This document shows, one piece after another, positions 41,277 to 51,690 of a DNA stretch of 64,000 bases. Position 1 is the stretch's first letter; each line of letters starts with the position of its first letter. This DNA comes from Rotaria socialis (Eukaryota > Rotifera > Eurotatoria > Philodinida > Philodinidae). The stretch lies in the NCBI GenBank assembly GCA_905331475.1, contig CAJNYU010003038.1:194720-258719 (forward strand), written 5' to 3'. The position numbers and the translations under genes were made by a program. A model generated the notes under the pieces. That model saw only the letters and a list, made by a program, of their open reading frames with translations. It was not told where the DNA came from and made no database searches.

Positions 41277-41434
41277 TGATATGGATTTGTTTCTTTTCTT
41301 TTCTTTTTTGTGTTTGTTCGATTCTTTTTTCCGGAACTTGTCGATCGATTTGTTTTTCCTCTGACTTTTTTCTGTTTTTGGAATTTTTTCCTCCTTGTTT
41401 TGTTGAGGCATAATGCTTCAAGCATTTAAAGAAA

Positions 41435-41465
<31 letters not shown>

Positions 41466-42816
41466 TCAAGACAAAAGAAGAAAAAAAAACTAACTTATCG
41501 ATCATGTAAAAGGATCAATCAATTTTCACTTTCTATCTCTTTCTCTCCTACCATCTCTTTGTGTACAGCGATTCTTGTCTTTTTTTTTTCTTTTTTGTAT
41601 CTTCTATTTGCACAAAAGGCGTGTCTTTTACACCATCAGTCTTTCACGTTCATTGCATTGTGCGTGTTGTATTTCGCTATTTCTATGTGTGTGTGCATTA
41701 TCCTTTGAGATGAAATGACAAAGAAAGACAACGACAACGCTTAAAAGAAGCGTGTGTATCATTTTCTATTCAACTTAATACTCAGTTTTGCTTTCTACAT
41801 TAGACAAAAAGGAAAGAAAAGGTTATATGTACAATGGGTGATGGTTCATTTATTTAGACACATGTGAGAAGAAAAAATAATACATGAAGAATTTTGCGAT
41901 GACATATAAACTACGTTAATTATAGCATATCATGAATAAGTAGAATTTACGCTTTGTTATTCTATGCAATGAATTATTAGTCGTTATGAATGATTTTAAA
42001 CTCAAAAGTACTAATTTGTATCAAGAAGTTGACATGTAACTATTCTTGTTGTCATTCATCTTAATGAAATAAACTTTTCCCGTCGATAGACTAGATTGTT
42101 GTTATTCTCATGACAGACCGGCAATCCACACTACATCAATCATTTTATTACCTAAACATATTTTTTATGGCTTCAGTAGTTTGACTATATAGATTGAAAA
42201 GAAACTTATTGGATAAATAAAAACAAAAACTGAACAGATTACCCTTGTAGAAATAAATATGAAAGCATAAAAACTAGGTCATCTTGTTTCTATTAATATT
42301 CTTTTAATGGAATTAGAATTAAAAGTAAGATTGAAGAGATTAGAAAACAAGAAAAACATTTCTTTTTATTTATTTTATAAGAGTTCGAGTGATGCTTCAA
42401 TAATAAAGACAGAAAAAGAAATTTTTTTTTCAAGGCGATAATTGTCGAATATTTCACTCGAGTTTCTAAATTTTCATTAAAACAAAAGTATAGCTTTCAA
42501 GTGGAATTATTCTTTTGGTATAATTATAGCTATTTGACCACAAATATTTTATCATAGTTTTCTTGTTTTCATAACATTATCAAATATATGTCGAACAAAC
42601 TTTTGTTAAGTAATAAAACTTCGATATTTCATAATATTCGTATTTATTTAACACAAAAACAAAGGTCTGAAATTCGTCAAGAAGTAGTACTTTATGATAT
42701 CTGATACTTCGAGTTCGTTTGTTAACATCAATCAATAATAGAGAATGGAGAAGAAGAAAAAAACAAAAATTTAGAAGTTGTTCCTATTGAATTAAAAAAA
42801 TCAGTAGTCATTAACA
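41277..42816. other. Intergenic downstream of ZNF608/609-like copy B
   Basis: 1.54 kb of T/A-rich sequence with (GAAA)n around 41430-41465. It is expected to include the 3' UTR of copy B. No ORF with family features and no RNA gene was seen. Confidence 0.45.
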
Positions 42817-43404
42817 ATGTCGATTTTCTTGCAAGTTGTATGTTTCACAGTGACTATTACTTTTATTCATGGACAACAATACGTTATTAAACGAGATTTT
42901 CAGGCATCTTATCAGTTTAATTCGTTTTCCGTATTTACAAACGATGAATATCAAGTACTTTATCGTATTGAAACACAATATTCATTGACATATGCAGCAA
43001 CTATTAAATCTATTTTACCGCTGAACGATTTTATTATTGTTGCACATATTGATACATTTCTTGGGTCGCATAGAATTTTTACTTTTCGTTTACTTAATTC
43101 ATATTTAGGCCGATGGTTGGACGGACGTATTTATCAACGAACTATGCTTATTTATGTTATTGAACTTGTTAATTTTGAAACGATTATTATTGAATTATCA
43201 CCACCACGTACACCGACGATGTCATCATTAAATAGTGTACGTTTTCGTGATGGACGAATATCAAATAGAGTCCTAGCAGATTATACAGAGCGAACACCAT
43301 GGCTATCGATATATGATTTACGTTTATTTAGTAATGAGTATCCAATTGAACTGTATCTTGTTGGTTTCGCTATTGTACAAAGACGAAGTGAAATTGTATT
43401 TTAA
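42817..43404 (+). CDS. Secreted orphan protein (195 aa)
   Basis: Intact single-exon ORF with a predicted signal peptide (MSIFLQVVCFTVTITFIHG, cleavage near GQQ). The mature part is rich in beta-type alternation: NSFSVFTNDEYQVLYRIETQ, then SLTYAATIKSIL, then HRIFTFRLLN. The alternation of a short 'nd.e.vlYri' strand with later basic strands vaguely recalls the tubby-C/LURP-one fold, but those proteins are normally cytoplasmic, so I do not assign the family. No cysteine pattern or catalytic motif is visible. Uninterrupted frame, good signal peptide and normal codon use make it a likely real gene. Confidence 0.6.
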   Translation: MSIFLQVVCFTVTITFIHGQQYVIKRDFQASYQFNSFSVFTNDEYQVLYRIETQYSLTYAATIKSILPLNDFIIVAHIDTFLGSHRIFTFRLLNSYLGRWLDGRIYQRTMLIYVIELVNFETIIIELSPPRTPTMSSLNSVRFRDGRISNRVLADYTERTPWLSIYDLRLFSNEYPIELYLVGFAIVQRRSEIVF

Positions 43405-44210
43405 TCGCATATGTGTAAATATGTATATATGTGCGTGACTGAGAATATCGAATTTATAATTTTATCTTTTTAATTGGAGAATAAATAGACGAACGATACT
43501 ATAGAAAATCGATTTGAATTTTTCAAAACAAGAGATTAGATCATTCTTTAATGATGTGAAGATATTTTTGTCATAGGTATTTCAGTAACGCTGTACGGCA
43601 AGAGATTTTAATTCATAAAAAAGAATGGAAAAACCTGCCGCCAGTATTGTTTCTAGTATATATTTCTTGTAAACGAGAATTTTACAAATAAAAATAGTTA
43701 AATTTTGTCGAGGGATAGTTAGAAGTAAGATATTTTGTTTCTAGACTTGTTCTGCAAAAAAGAACAGCTGTACTCATATAAATGATAAGAAAAGAAAGTG
43801 AGTTAGCTATGTTGTGTTTCTATTTCAGGGTAAAACAACGCAAAAATGTTCGAGAAACTTCTTCATTTCTCTTTGTAATATAAATCATTTCTCGAAACTC
43901 GAAAACATCTTTTGTGAAACTATTTATTACTCTATGAAGACTATTTTGAGAGATATATGGCGTTATTTTTTCATAAGAAATCAATGTTTCTTAACAGACA
44001 GTTAGCTGCTGAGATCAAATTTAATTTGAAATTTTGCTAAATAAAACAATACTACTGCAAAAAAAGATGAAATCAATTCTGTTACTTATATAAGTTTGAT
44101 CGTGAGCAATTTGTCTTAGTTCGTTGTTTTCATTACCGATTTCTCTATGTGCAATTTTGACACAAAGTCTCCGTAGTGCAGTATAAAAAATATTTTATTC
44201 GCAAAGATAT

Positions 44211-44575
44211 ATCAGTGTGAAGCTAGCACGATGAAACAGAGATTCAACTATAAGTCTTCTCAGAAGTATTGCCGGTCCATAAAAACAGACCATTCGATGC
44301 AGAATTTAATTCTGGATCGGATGGTGATACTTTTTTCCCCGGCAATACTTAGGAAGAAATTTTACCTACACCTTTGTTTTTTTCTAAATAGGACAAGAAA
44401 AACCGGATAGAATTTTCTCAAAGTATTGCCGGGGAAAAAAGTATCGCCATCCGATCCAGAATTAAATTCTGCGTCGAATGGTCTGGTTATTATGGGCCGG
44501 CAATACTTCTGAGAAGACTTATAGTTGAATCTCTGTTTCATCGTGCTAGCTCCGTCGTGCTAGCTTCACACTGGT
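44211..44575. mobile_element. Non-autonomous fold-back DNA transposon (MITE), 365 bp, 9-bp TSD
   Basis: Nearly the whole element is an inverted repeat. It begins ATCAGTGTGAAGCTAGCACG and ends CGTGCTAGCTTCACACTGGT. The arms continue for about 130 nt, including GAAACAGAGATTCAACTATA and AGTATTGCCGG, around a short AT-rich centre. It is flanked by a perfect direct 9-bp duplication, CAAAGATAT, at 44202-44210 and 44576-44584. A 9-bp TSD is typical of Mutator-like elements; hAT and P elements make 8 bp. The right arm has a small internal duplication of CGTGCTAGCT. It has no coding capacity and would be mobilised in trans. Confidence 0.88.
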
Positions 44576-45274
44576 CAAAGATATTTATTGCTTTACACTA
44601 AAATATTCATTCATTTACAGTTAGTTTACAGAATACATCCTATATTTTATAATTTGTTTTTGAGAAAGTAAATATATGGCACACAGAACGGATATCGTAG
44701 TTTAGCTTTTGAAGTCGGCTCTTTTTTTCTAAATATTTCGTGAAATGTTTTGTACAATTCTTGTGAAAAAAAAGATTAATCCTGAACGACACAGCAATCC
44801 TATTTGATTGTTGGTCGTTTTCAACTTAATGATGCCTAATTAGATTGAAATAATTATTCAACAAATAAAATACAGTTATAATGGAGAACATTGTGATTGT
44901 AGTACATTTTATTTTTTACAAAGAAGTTTTGTAATCGGCTCCTAATTTTGTTCATTCTTTTTTTTGGTAACACTGCTGTTTATTGATGGAAAAATGGCAA
45001 TACATGCACATAACAGAAAAAGCAAAACAGTAACAAAACAACGTACAGTATTGCCAAAAAAAGCAGAAAAGAAAAGAAACAAGATGAGACACATGACATT
45101 AGTCTTTTGTCTCGTAGTTTGATTTGGTCGTTTCATATTGCAGTATAATGTGGTGAAAAAGTGATATTCGTAGTAGTGGGTATCACGTTGATTGGTCTTC
45201 ATTGTATTATCATTGTTTCATAATACAAATGAAAGTAAACGACAGGAAACAGAAATAGCTGAGTATAGAAATAC

Positions 45275-45561
45275 CCCAGGTCGAACAGTTCGGCCTGGAA
45301 GCGGCCGATTCCGAGCAGTTCCGTTGATTTTGTGGAAGCAGTATTCCGGTTGGAAATTTTTCCGGTGATTTCCGATCAATTCCTGCCAGAAAGCACCGGA
45401 ACCTGGCAGGAATTCGCCGGAAAAGTCCGGCCGTATTTTTGACCGGAATACTGCTTCTATGTTCCAGCGATTTCCCGTGTTTTCGTGCAGGATATAGTGA
45501 CTTTCCCGCATATTCCCTGGAGTATCCTACGGGATCCGGTGGCCGGAATGTTCGACCTGGG
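45275..45561. mobile_element. GC-rich fold-back element, 287 bp
   Basis: Starts CCCAGGTCGAAC and ends with its reverse complement GTTCGACCTGGG. Inside are further matching pairs, such as GGAAGCAGTATTCCGGT with ACCGGAATACTGCTTC and CCGGAACCTGG with nearby CCAGG-type strings. The element is clearly GC-richer than the AT-rich flanks. A target duplication is not clear (at most AC on both sides). The ORFs across it on the minus strand are consequences of GC-richness. Probably a MITE or other palindromic repeat; its superfamily is unknown. Confidence 0.65.
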
Positions 45562-46131
45562 ACGAGCCAGTAAATAGATTGACTCATTTCTCGTTATATA
45601 TATGAAACAAACTCTACGTATGCGAGTCCGATATAACAATTTTCATGCAGATTCGGTTGACTCACGAATAGTCAAGTGTCTCGAGGATGATATTATAGTA
45701 GTAGGTTTGTGATTTTTTTCATATAATTTTTTCTAGTATATCTTGAGGATAGATTATAGATTTATACATGATGATCAGCATGACTACTGGGCATGTCTTG
45801 ATTCGATTAGAAAGAAACCAAAATAAACATTAATAAGAAGCTTTCTTTTTTCTTTCTTGTTCGTGAATAAAAAGTTGTGAATAAATATTGTATTCACTTC
45901 GGCAGCATTTTCTATATGTCTTCTGTGAGATAAATAGATGACGAATGCTTTAATGCTTTTAGAAAATGAAACTTTTCTTTACCAATAAAAAACAAGTTTG
46001 AAATCATCAACTGAAGACATTTTTCAGTTCTTTGAAAAATGTGTATTTGACAATTGAAATATTCAATGTTAGTTGCTTACTTAGCTTAGCTTTTGTATTT
46101 AATCGCAGTGTGTAATTTTTAGACAGATACA

Positions 46132-49100
46132 ATGAAAGCTCTGGATGATGCAGTATCATGTCCTATCACATTATCACTATTTCGTGACCCTGTTGTAGCC
46201 CAAGATGGACATACATATGAGAGAGCAGCTATTGAAGAATGGATACGAAAAAATGGTACAAGCCCTATTACTAACAAACAGATATCATTAGAACATTTAG
46301 TTCCAAACTATGCAATAAAGAAAATAGTTGAACAGTTTGAAAATTCATTGAAAAACAAAAATTTCCAATATGTTCTTGATGTGGATGTGAAAAAGAAAAA
46401 AGGTCGACCGTTATTTCAAACATTTGGAAAAACTATTTATTCAGCAGAATGGTTACCCGCTAATGAAGGTCGTCCAGAGATAATATTGCTAAAAATAGAT
46501 GGTGCACGAGCAAATAAAGAAGCTTCATTTTATGTAGATCTTAGCCGCCATACAAATATTGTTCGAACATTTGGTATAGTAAATGACGAAGATAGCAATC
46601 AAAATTCTATTATGTTATTACAAGAGTACGCACCTGAAGGAAGTCTTTATGAAGTACTGACCGAGAGAAAAAAACCACTGAGTGAAGAAATTTTGATTGA
46701 GATATTTTTGCAAGTGATTGATGCAATGGCTTATTTGGCATTAAATGGTGTGGTTCATGGCGATTTAGCATGTCGTAATGTACTTGTGTTTCGTTTGGAC
46801 GAAAATGATCCAAGAAATGTTGTGGTAAAAGTAACAGATTTTGGAATAAGTCGTTATAGTAAAATTTATAGTCAAACTAGAACTGTTGCAAGGACAACAC
46901 TTAACGTTATTCCAACACGATATTGTGCACCGGAAGTACTTTCAACAGCTGTAACAGCAAAAGATTTTACGGAGAAATCAGATGTATATTCCATGGGTGT
47001 ATTAATGTGGGAAGCATATTCTCGAGGTGTTGTACCTTGGGCAAGTGTAGCAAATGATGAGGAAGTTGTTCGACGAGTTAGAAACGGAGACATGTTACCC
47101 AAACCAGAAAATTGCAGTCAACAGTATTGGAACATTTTAACCAAAACATGGAGTACACAGCCTAATGAACGGCCAAAATTTGATCAATTGAAACAACTTT
47201 TTCACAAGCAAATGTATCAGAGTACAGTTTCGGCATCGGTATCAAGTAGGTCTTATTTACTCCATTACAGTAAAATAAAATCATAATATTTAAACCATAT
47301 ACTAGATTATGATAGTTTACTAAAATATATCTTTTTACGAGCCATACGATGAACCGAAGTTTTCGTTTGAACTATGGGTTTGTCCAAATCAACTCCTCAT
47401 AATTTAATATCTTTTAATCGAAACAACTCTGAATATATTCAGTAGTAGTAAGTCAAAATTTTTAAAAACCGTGAGCACAAAAACTTGACTTTATTTGAAT
47501 TGCTAGAATTGCTTTGTTATTCACAGAGCTTCTTTACTACTTCAAGAACACAAAAAGGTTACAGGCATAATTACTGAATAAATAAAAATGCTTTAATAAA
47601 ATTTGAATAATTTTTGTATCTACTTTCTCTCTGTAGTCATTAAAATCTCTCTCTTACCAACATGCCTCTCTCAGTCAACAAATATAGTGTGACGAAGTTT
47701 ACGTTGTTTGCAATCTATAATTGTTTTTGAGTTAGAGTACGAATAATGCCGTAAAATAAATCGGAATAATATTCATTGAATCTTTGATGAACGAACTAAA
47801 TGATGTATCTCAAAAGTAATACTTGAAGAAGTACAGAATATAGACGATAACATGAGGATAAGACGTGTCTCAGTGTAACAGAATTCTCACACTTCATTCT
47901 TATTGCTAATCGTATTTTTTCCTTTTTATACAGCTTTACCACGCTATCATAGCCAAGTAGGCGTTAATAAAGACATTTCAACAGGCTCGTCAGCTAATCA
48001 CCATCGCGTTGCCAATAACGATCCAAATCAAGGTAACGTTACTATTGTGACCATTTTATAATTAAATAAACCAAAATATCGCTACAGGTACTTCCACCGC
48101 TACAAAAAAACAAACTGCAACTGGTGAAAAATTCCGTCATAGTGATATGCTGGAAAAAGTTGTGCGACTCGGTAACAGTTCATATAAAATCAAAGCTTAC
48201 GTTCCATGTGGGGGCAAACAATTATTTGCTCTTGAAGCTGAAAAGCCTGTAAGAGGCTATGATGGTATCTGTCCGGCATGTGGTAAACAACATCTGAACC
48301 TAGCTGACTCACGTGGCTTTTATGTCTCAGTCGATTCAGTCTACCAAGTACTGGAACAAAAAAAGTTAGAAGAAGAACGTTTACAAGGCCGAAAAGCTAT
48401 TGATCGCTTAGAGAGTGTCGAAGATAATCTACCTCCACTTAAGCTTCCAATACTTGGCCAAAATAAAGGTATTGAAGGTGATTCGAATTCATGCTACATG
48501 GATGCAACGATTTTCTGTATGTTTGCTTATTCTAATGTATTCGATTCATTACTTAATGTGGAAACTGAGAAAAAGCCTCTAAAACAATTACAAAAGCTTT
48601 TGAGAGAAAATATTGTTCATGTACTTCGAAGTAAAATTGGTTTCGTTGAACGTAAGTTTCGTGTTGTTGTCTTCGTATTTCGTTTAACTCAATTTCATAA
48701 ATAGGTGATGCCCTATATCACTTACGAACTCAACTGAGTAAAGCAACTGGAGATTCAACATTTAAAGATGTAGAAAAAGATCCAACTGAATTTTTGCGAG
48801 CACTTGAAGGACTTTTTAATTTTGCACCACTAAAAACGATCGCACCTGATCAGCCACCAAATGCGACGGCATCAAATATAACAACAAATATCATGTGTAA
48901 GTTTTAGTTTCTTTGTATAACAAGCATTTAATCATGTATTCGACAATTTCATAGGGGAGATGTTTGATGCTAATCCTAACAATCTGCTTTCAACAAATAT
49001 TGCCAGTATATTTCTTAATTCACTTTCTGAAATCCCGGCGAAGTTAGCTACCATTCCGCCTTTTCTCATTTTGGTTGCTCCTCGTCATACACGTTCGGAA

Positions 49101-49724
49101 CGGTCTTACCGTTATATTATACCTGATCGCCAAATTGCACTTGACAACAGAATTGTACAACTGGTATGTCTCAAATGCCAATTAACAAATCATAATCCCG
49201 ATAGAGCCAATGATTTTTATTCGTGTGACTCATGTTTTGCGAGAGAATCTCCATCATTGATTACACCAGACACTGATGCCAAGATAGTATGTTACTGTTC
49301 AACATGTCTATCCAATTTACATAGAGATCTAGGCAAAGAGCTCATAAATCATAATGCAAGACGAATTCCTGTTGAGAAACATAAACTTAATTTATTTGCT
49401 GTATTATGTATCGAAGTAGCTCATTATGTTGCGTTTGTCAAATGTCAAAAACAACAAGACCAACATGAATGGCTCTTTTTCGATAGTATGAGTGACCGAA
49501 TTCATAATGAAAAGAATATACCACTGGTGGACCGTGTACCTGATTTTGAGAAATGGATTGAAACAGCGGGAAAAGATAAATACTTTTTTCCAGACTTAGA
49601 TGACCTTCGAAAGCAAGCACGACCATCTTCGCAAAAATTCAGTGAAAATGATATGCGACGATTACGTTTATTTCGTGATGGTGCTTTTTTCTTCTACGAA
49701 AATTCAAGCGTTAATTATCAATAA
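46132..49724 (+). CDS. U-box / protein kinase / CYLD-type deubiquitinase fusion (912 aa)
   Basis: Exons 46132-47245, 47934-48032, 48088-48651, 48705-48896 and 48955-49724 join in frame. Aa 5-75 are a U-box (CPITLSLFRDPVVAQDGHTY), the E2-binding fold of ubiquitin ligases. Aa 95-360 are a protein kinase with Lys121, HGD 209-211 (LACRN follows), DFG 236-238 and APE 266-268, of tyrosine-kinase-like style; the glycine-rich loop is degenerate. Aa 425-495 resemble a CAP-Gly domain. Aa 530-912 are a CYLD-type USP: Cys540 in GDSNSCYMDATIFC, a Cys/His-rich B-box insertion (about aa 728-790), His813 in AHYVAFVK and Asp833 in WLFFDSM, all as in human CYLD. The exon 1 donor is TCAA|GTAGGT. If it is not used, the frame stops at 47286, giving a 384-aa U-box kinase without the protease. 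Substrates are unknown. Confidence 0.8.
47246..47933 (+). other. Intron linking the kinase and CYLD modules (688 nt)
   Basis: Donor A|GTAGGTCTT at 47246 and acceptor CTTTTTATACAG ending at 47933, both good, in phase 1. It is about ten times longer than the other introns of the gene. An in-frame stop 41 nt into it (TAA at 47284-47286) and AATAAA-like sequences (for example 47580-47585) would permit a short transcript. It marks the point where the inverted CYLD-type paralogue has unrelated sequence, so it is the likely exchange junction. Confidence 0.65.
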
Positions 49725-49730
49725 AATATT
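48033..49730 (+). repeat. Inverted duplication, plus-strand arm (partner 60787-62484)
   Basis: About 1.7 kb from the second intron through the stop codon of the fusion gene is repeated in inverted orientation at 60787-62484. Introns are included; for example the 55-nt intron at 48033-48087 differs by one base by eye. The last 254 codons differ by a single amino acid. Similarity ends a few bases after the stop codon (TAAAATA, then unrelated). Confidence 0.85.
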
Positions 49731-51690
49731 TTTTCTCTTCACGGCCAAGCGTTCCTACTTGTGTTTACTCGTTTATGATTATCATATTGTGTTTTGAATT
49801 GTAATAGCTTCGAGTTACGAGAGAACCGCAAATCTTTTGTACGAATGTTTTACTTTTTTTGGAATTGAAAAAAAACAATTCAATAATAAACCTTTCATTC
49901 AAGACAATCAGATTGAGGAAACATCATGTTGAAGTTAAATGCGAATTAAAGCAAACTGGTCAAATTTTGATTGGAAATTGAAGAAAGAAATACTTTCGAC
50001 AATAAATTTTCATTAACAATGAATCCAAATAGATACACTCAAGTAAATGGAAAAAAAGATTCAGTCATATTGAACAGATTATATATTCAAAGAGTTGCAT
50101 TGGTATTCTGTCACAAGATATCAAACCAGTTTTAAAAAGTTTAATATTGTCTACATACTGATTTTGTGCATCGCTTCTATGAAATAATAACAGAAAGAGA
50201 TTACATTCGAAAAATTATATATTCATTTGAAGGAATTCGAGTTAATTTGATCTAGAATTTATCTAGGAAGCAAAGATGTGTAAAAATCTGATGAAGCGAA
50301 TGATGTGGACAACGACAAACAGCCAGTACAATCGTTCATATTTCCTCTACTGAAGAAAGTATGAATCGTATGGACGCAAAGCTACTGCTTATCACTCGCC
50401 GAACTTTCTCATCAATAGAAATATATTTTAGACCATCTCCATTTATATGCATAAGAAAATAATATTTCGCAAGAAATAGCATTTTGATACTTGCGTATGT
50501 GCAAAAGTATAAAAAAATCACATCCACATCGACCACAGAATATTCAATTAATCAAAATACGAGAGGACATGGATAGATAAATTTATAGGATTTTCTTTTC
50601 AGTCGTAGCTTATTCTGCTCTTTTTATATTTCCAAAAATTTAGAATTAAAACGAACAGATATTTATGATTGTTATAGTGAAGTAAACTAAGCTCTGAGTA
50701 AAGTCGAATATTTATAGCACAATAGTTCTTTTGTAATCAACGTCGTTTACGGTTTCGTGTATCAAACTTGCGAATCAATATTAAAATAATGTCATAAAAC
50801 CCAATAGGCGTATGATGAACTAGATTCGTTGTCATAAATTTCAGCATTCGATATCGATTCTTTCATTAAAAAACTCCTAGCAATAGACTTTCATAACTGA
50901 TATATCAAAACTTTCATCTTCTCGGAGACACAAGGAACGATGTCTCCGACAGGACAAGAAGGCGAATATTGGGCTTTATGTCAATGTTTTTCATAAGTCT
51001 GAATTTTATTATTTCATAAATGCTTTTCATATCTGCATAAAGCACTTCATTTTTGCGTTAGAAGTCTTATCTTATGTTGATCTGTGTTTTGAAACTAATG
51101 GAAACTAAGTTTTATAAACTAATACAACGAATTATTCTGCAGTTACATCATTATTCTGATTTATTTCAAGCTTTTTCGACAATCTCGTTTCAATAGCGAA
51201 GGGATAAAAAACAGAAGTATCTTATCTAAACGTATATGACAAGAATATTTCTATTTTTGTGTGAATTTATCGAAACTATTTTTATCAAAATTTCACCGTA
51301 AATATTGCAAAAAAATAGTCTTTTCATCATCAAGTAAATTTTCCTTCATACATCTATTAAATAGTTATGAAATGAAAATTAAATTACTCAGTTTTACTAA
51401 ATATCATTATCATCTAATAACAATATCGTTTAAAGTTTTTCTTTTCTTATTGCTATCTATGCCATGTCAATATTATGCAAGATATATCTTAATAACGGAA
51501 AACTTTCTCCTTATATAAAATTCATATCAACATCTTGCTTGTCGTTGTCTGATGTTACATTTTATTTAAATAAATAGAACTCACGCGTTTCTCTCCATAA
51601 TAAATATAGAAGATAAAATTAATTTTATCTTTATCAATAAAGCAACAACATAAAAAAGAACGGTAAACGGTGAATATTCAAACTAGTTGC
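49725..51690. other. Intergenic, fusion gene to NRF-6
   Basis: About 2 kb of AT-rich sequence between two plus-strand genes. A possible polyadenylation signal AATAAA lies near 49883-49888. An ORF at 51261-51518 encodes a hydrophobic/basic string without family features. No repeat or RNA gene was recognised. Confidence 0.45.

Larger units (their letters stand above)
43405..46131. other. Intergenic with two fold-back elements
   Basis: 2.7 kb between the secreted orphan and the U-box kinase fusion gene. Apart from the two fold-back elements listed separately (44211-44575 and 45275-45561) it is AT-rich, without convincing ORFs. An acceptor-like TAATTTTTAG ends at 46122, ten nt before the U-box start codon, so the fusion gene may have an upstream untranslated or short coding exon, or a trans-splice acceptor. 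Confidence 0.45.

Noticed and set aside
44942..45202. Minus-strand ORF with two hydrophobic stretches
   Set aside because: It lies between two fold-back elements, has no homologous pattern, and the hydrophobic residues follow from T-rich codons.
45210..45587. Minus-strand ORF of 125 codons with Arg/Pro-rich product
   Set aside because: Coincides with the GC-rich fold-back element. Its inverted-repeat structure explains the open frame, and no domain is visible.
46132..47286. Treating the U-box kinase as a complete separate gene
   Set aside because: Possible as a read-through isoform, but the donor at 47246, the acceptor at 47933 and exact phase continuity favour the fusion. The shorter form is kept only as an alternative.
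51261..51518. Hydrophobic/basic 85-codon ORF upstream of NRF-6
   Set aside because: No family feature, no clear signal peptide at its N-terminus, and composition as expected from AT-rich DNA.
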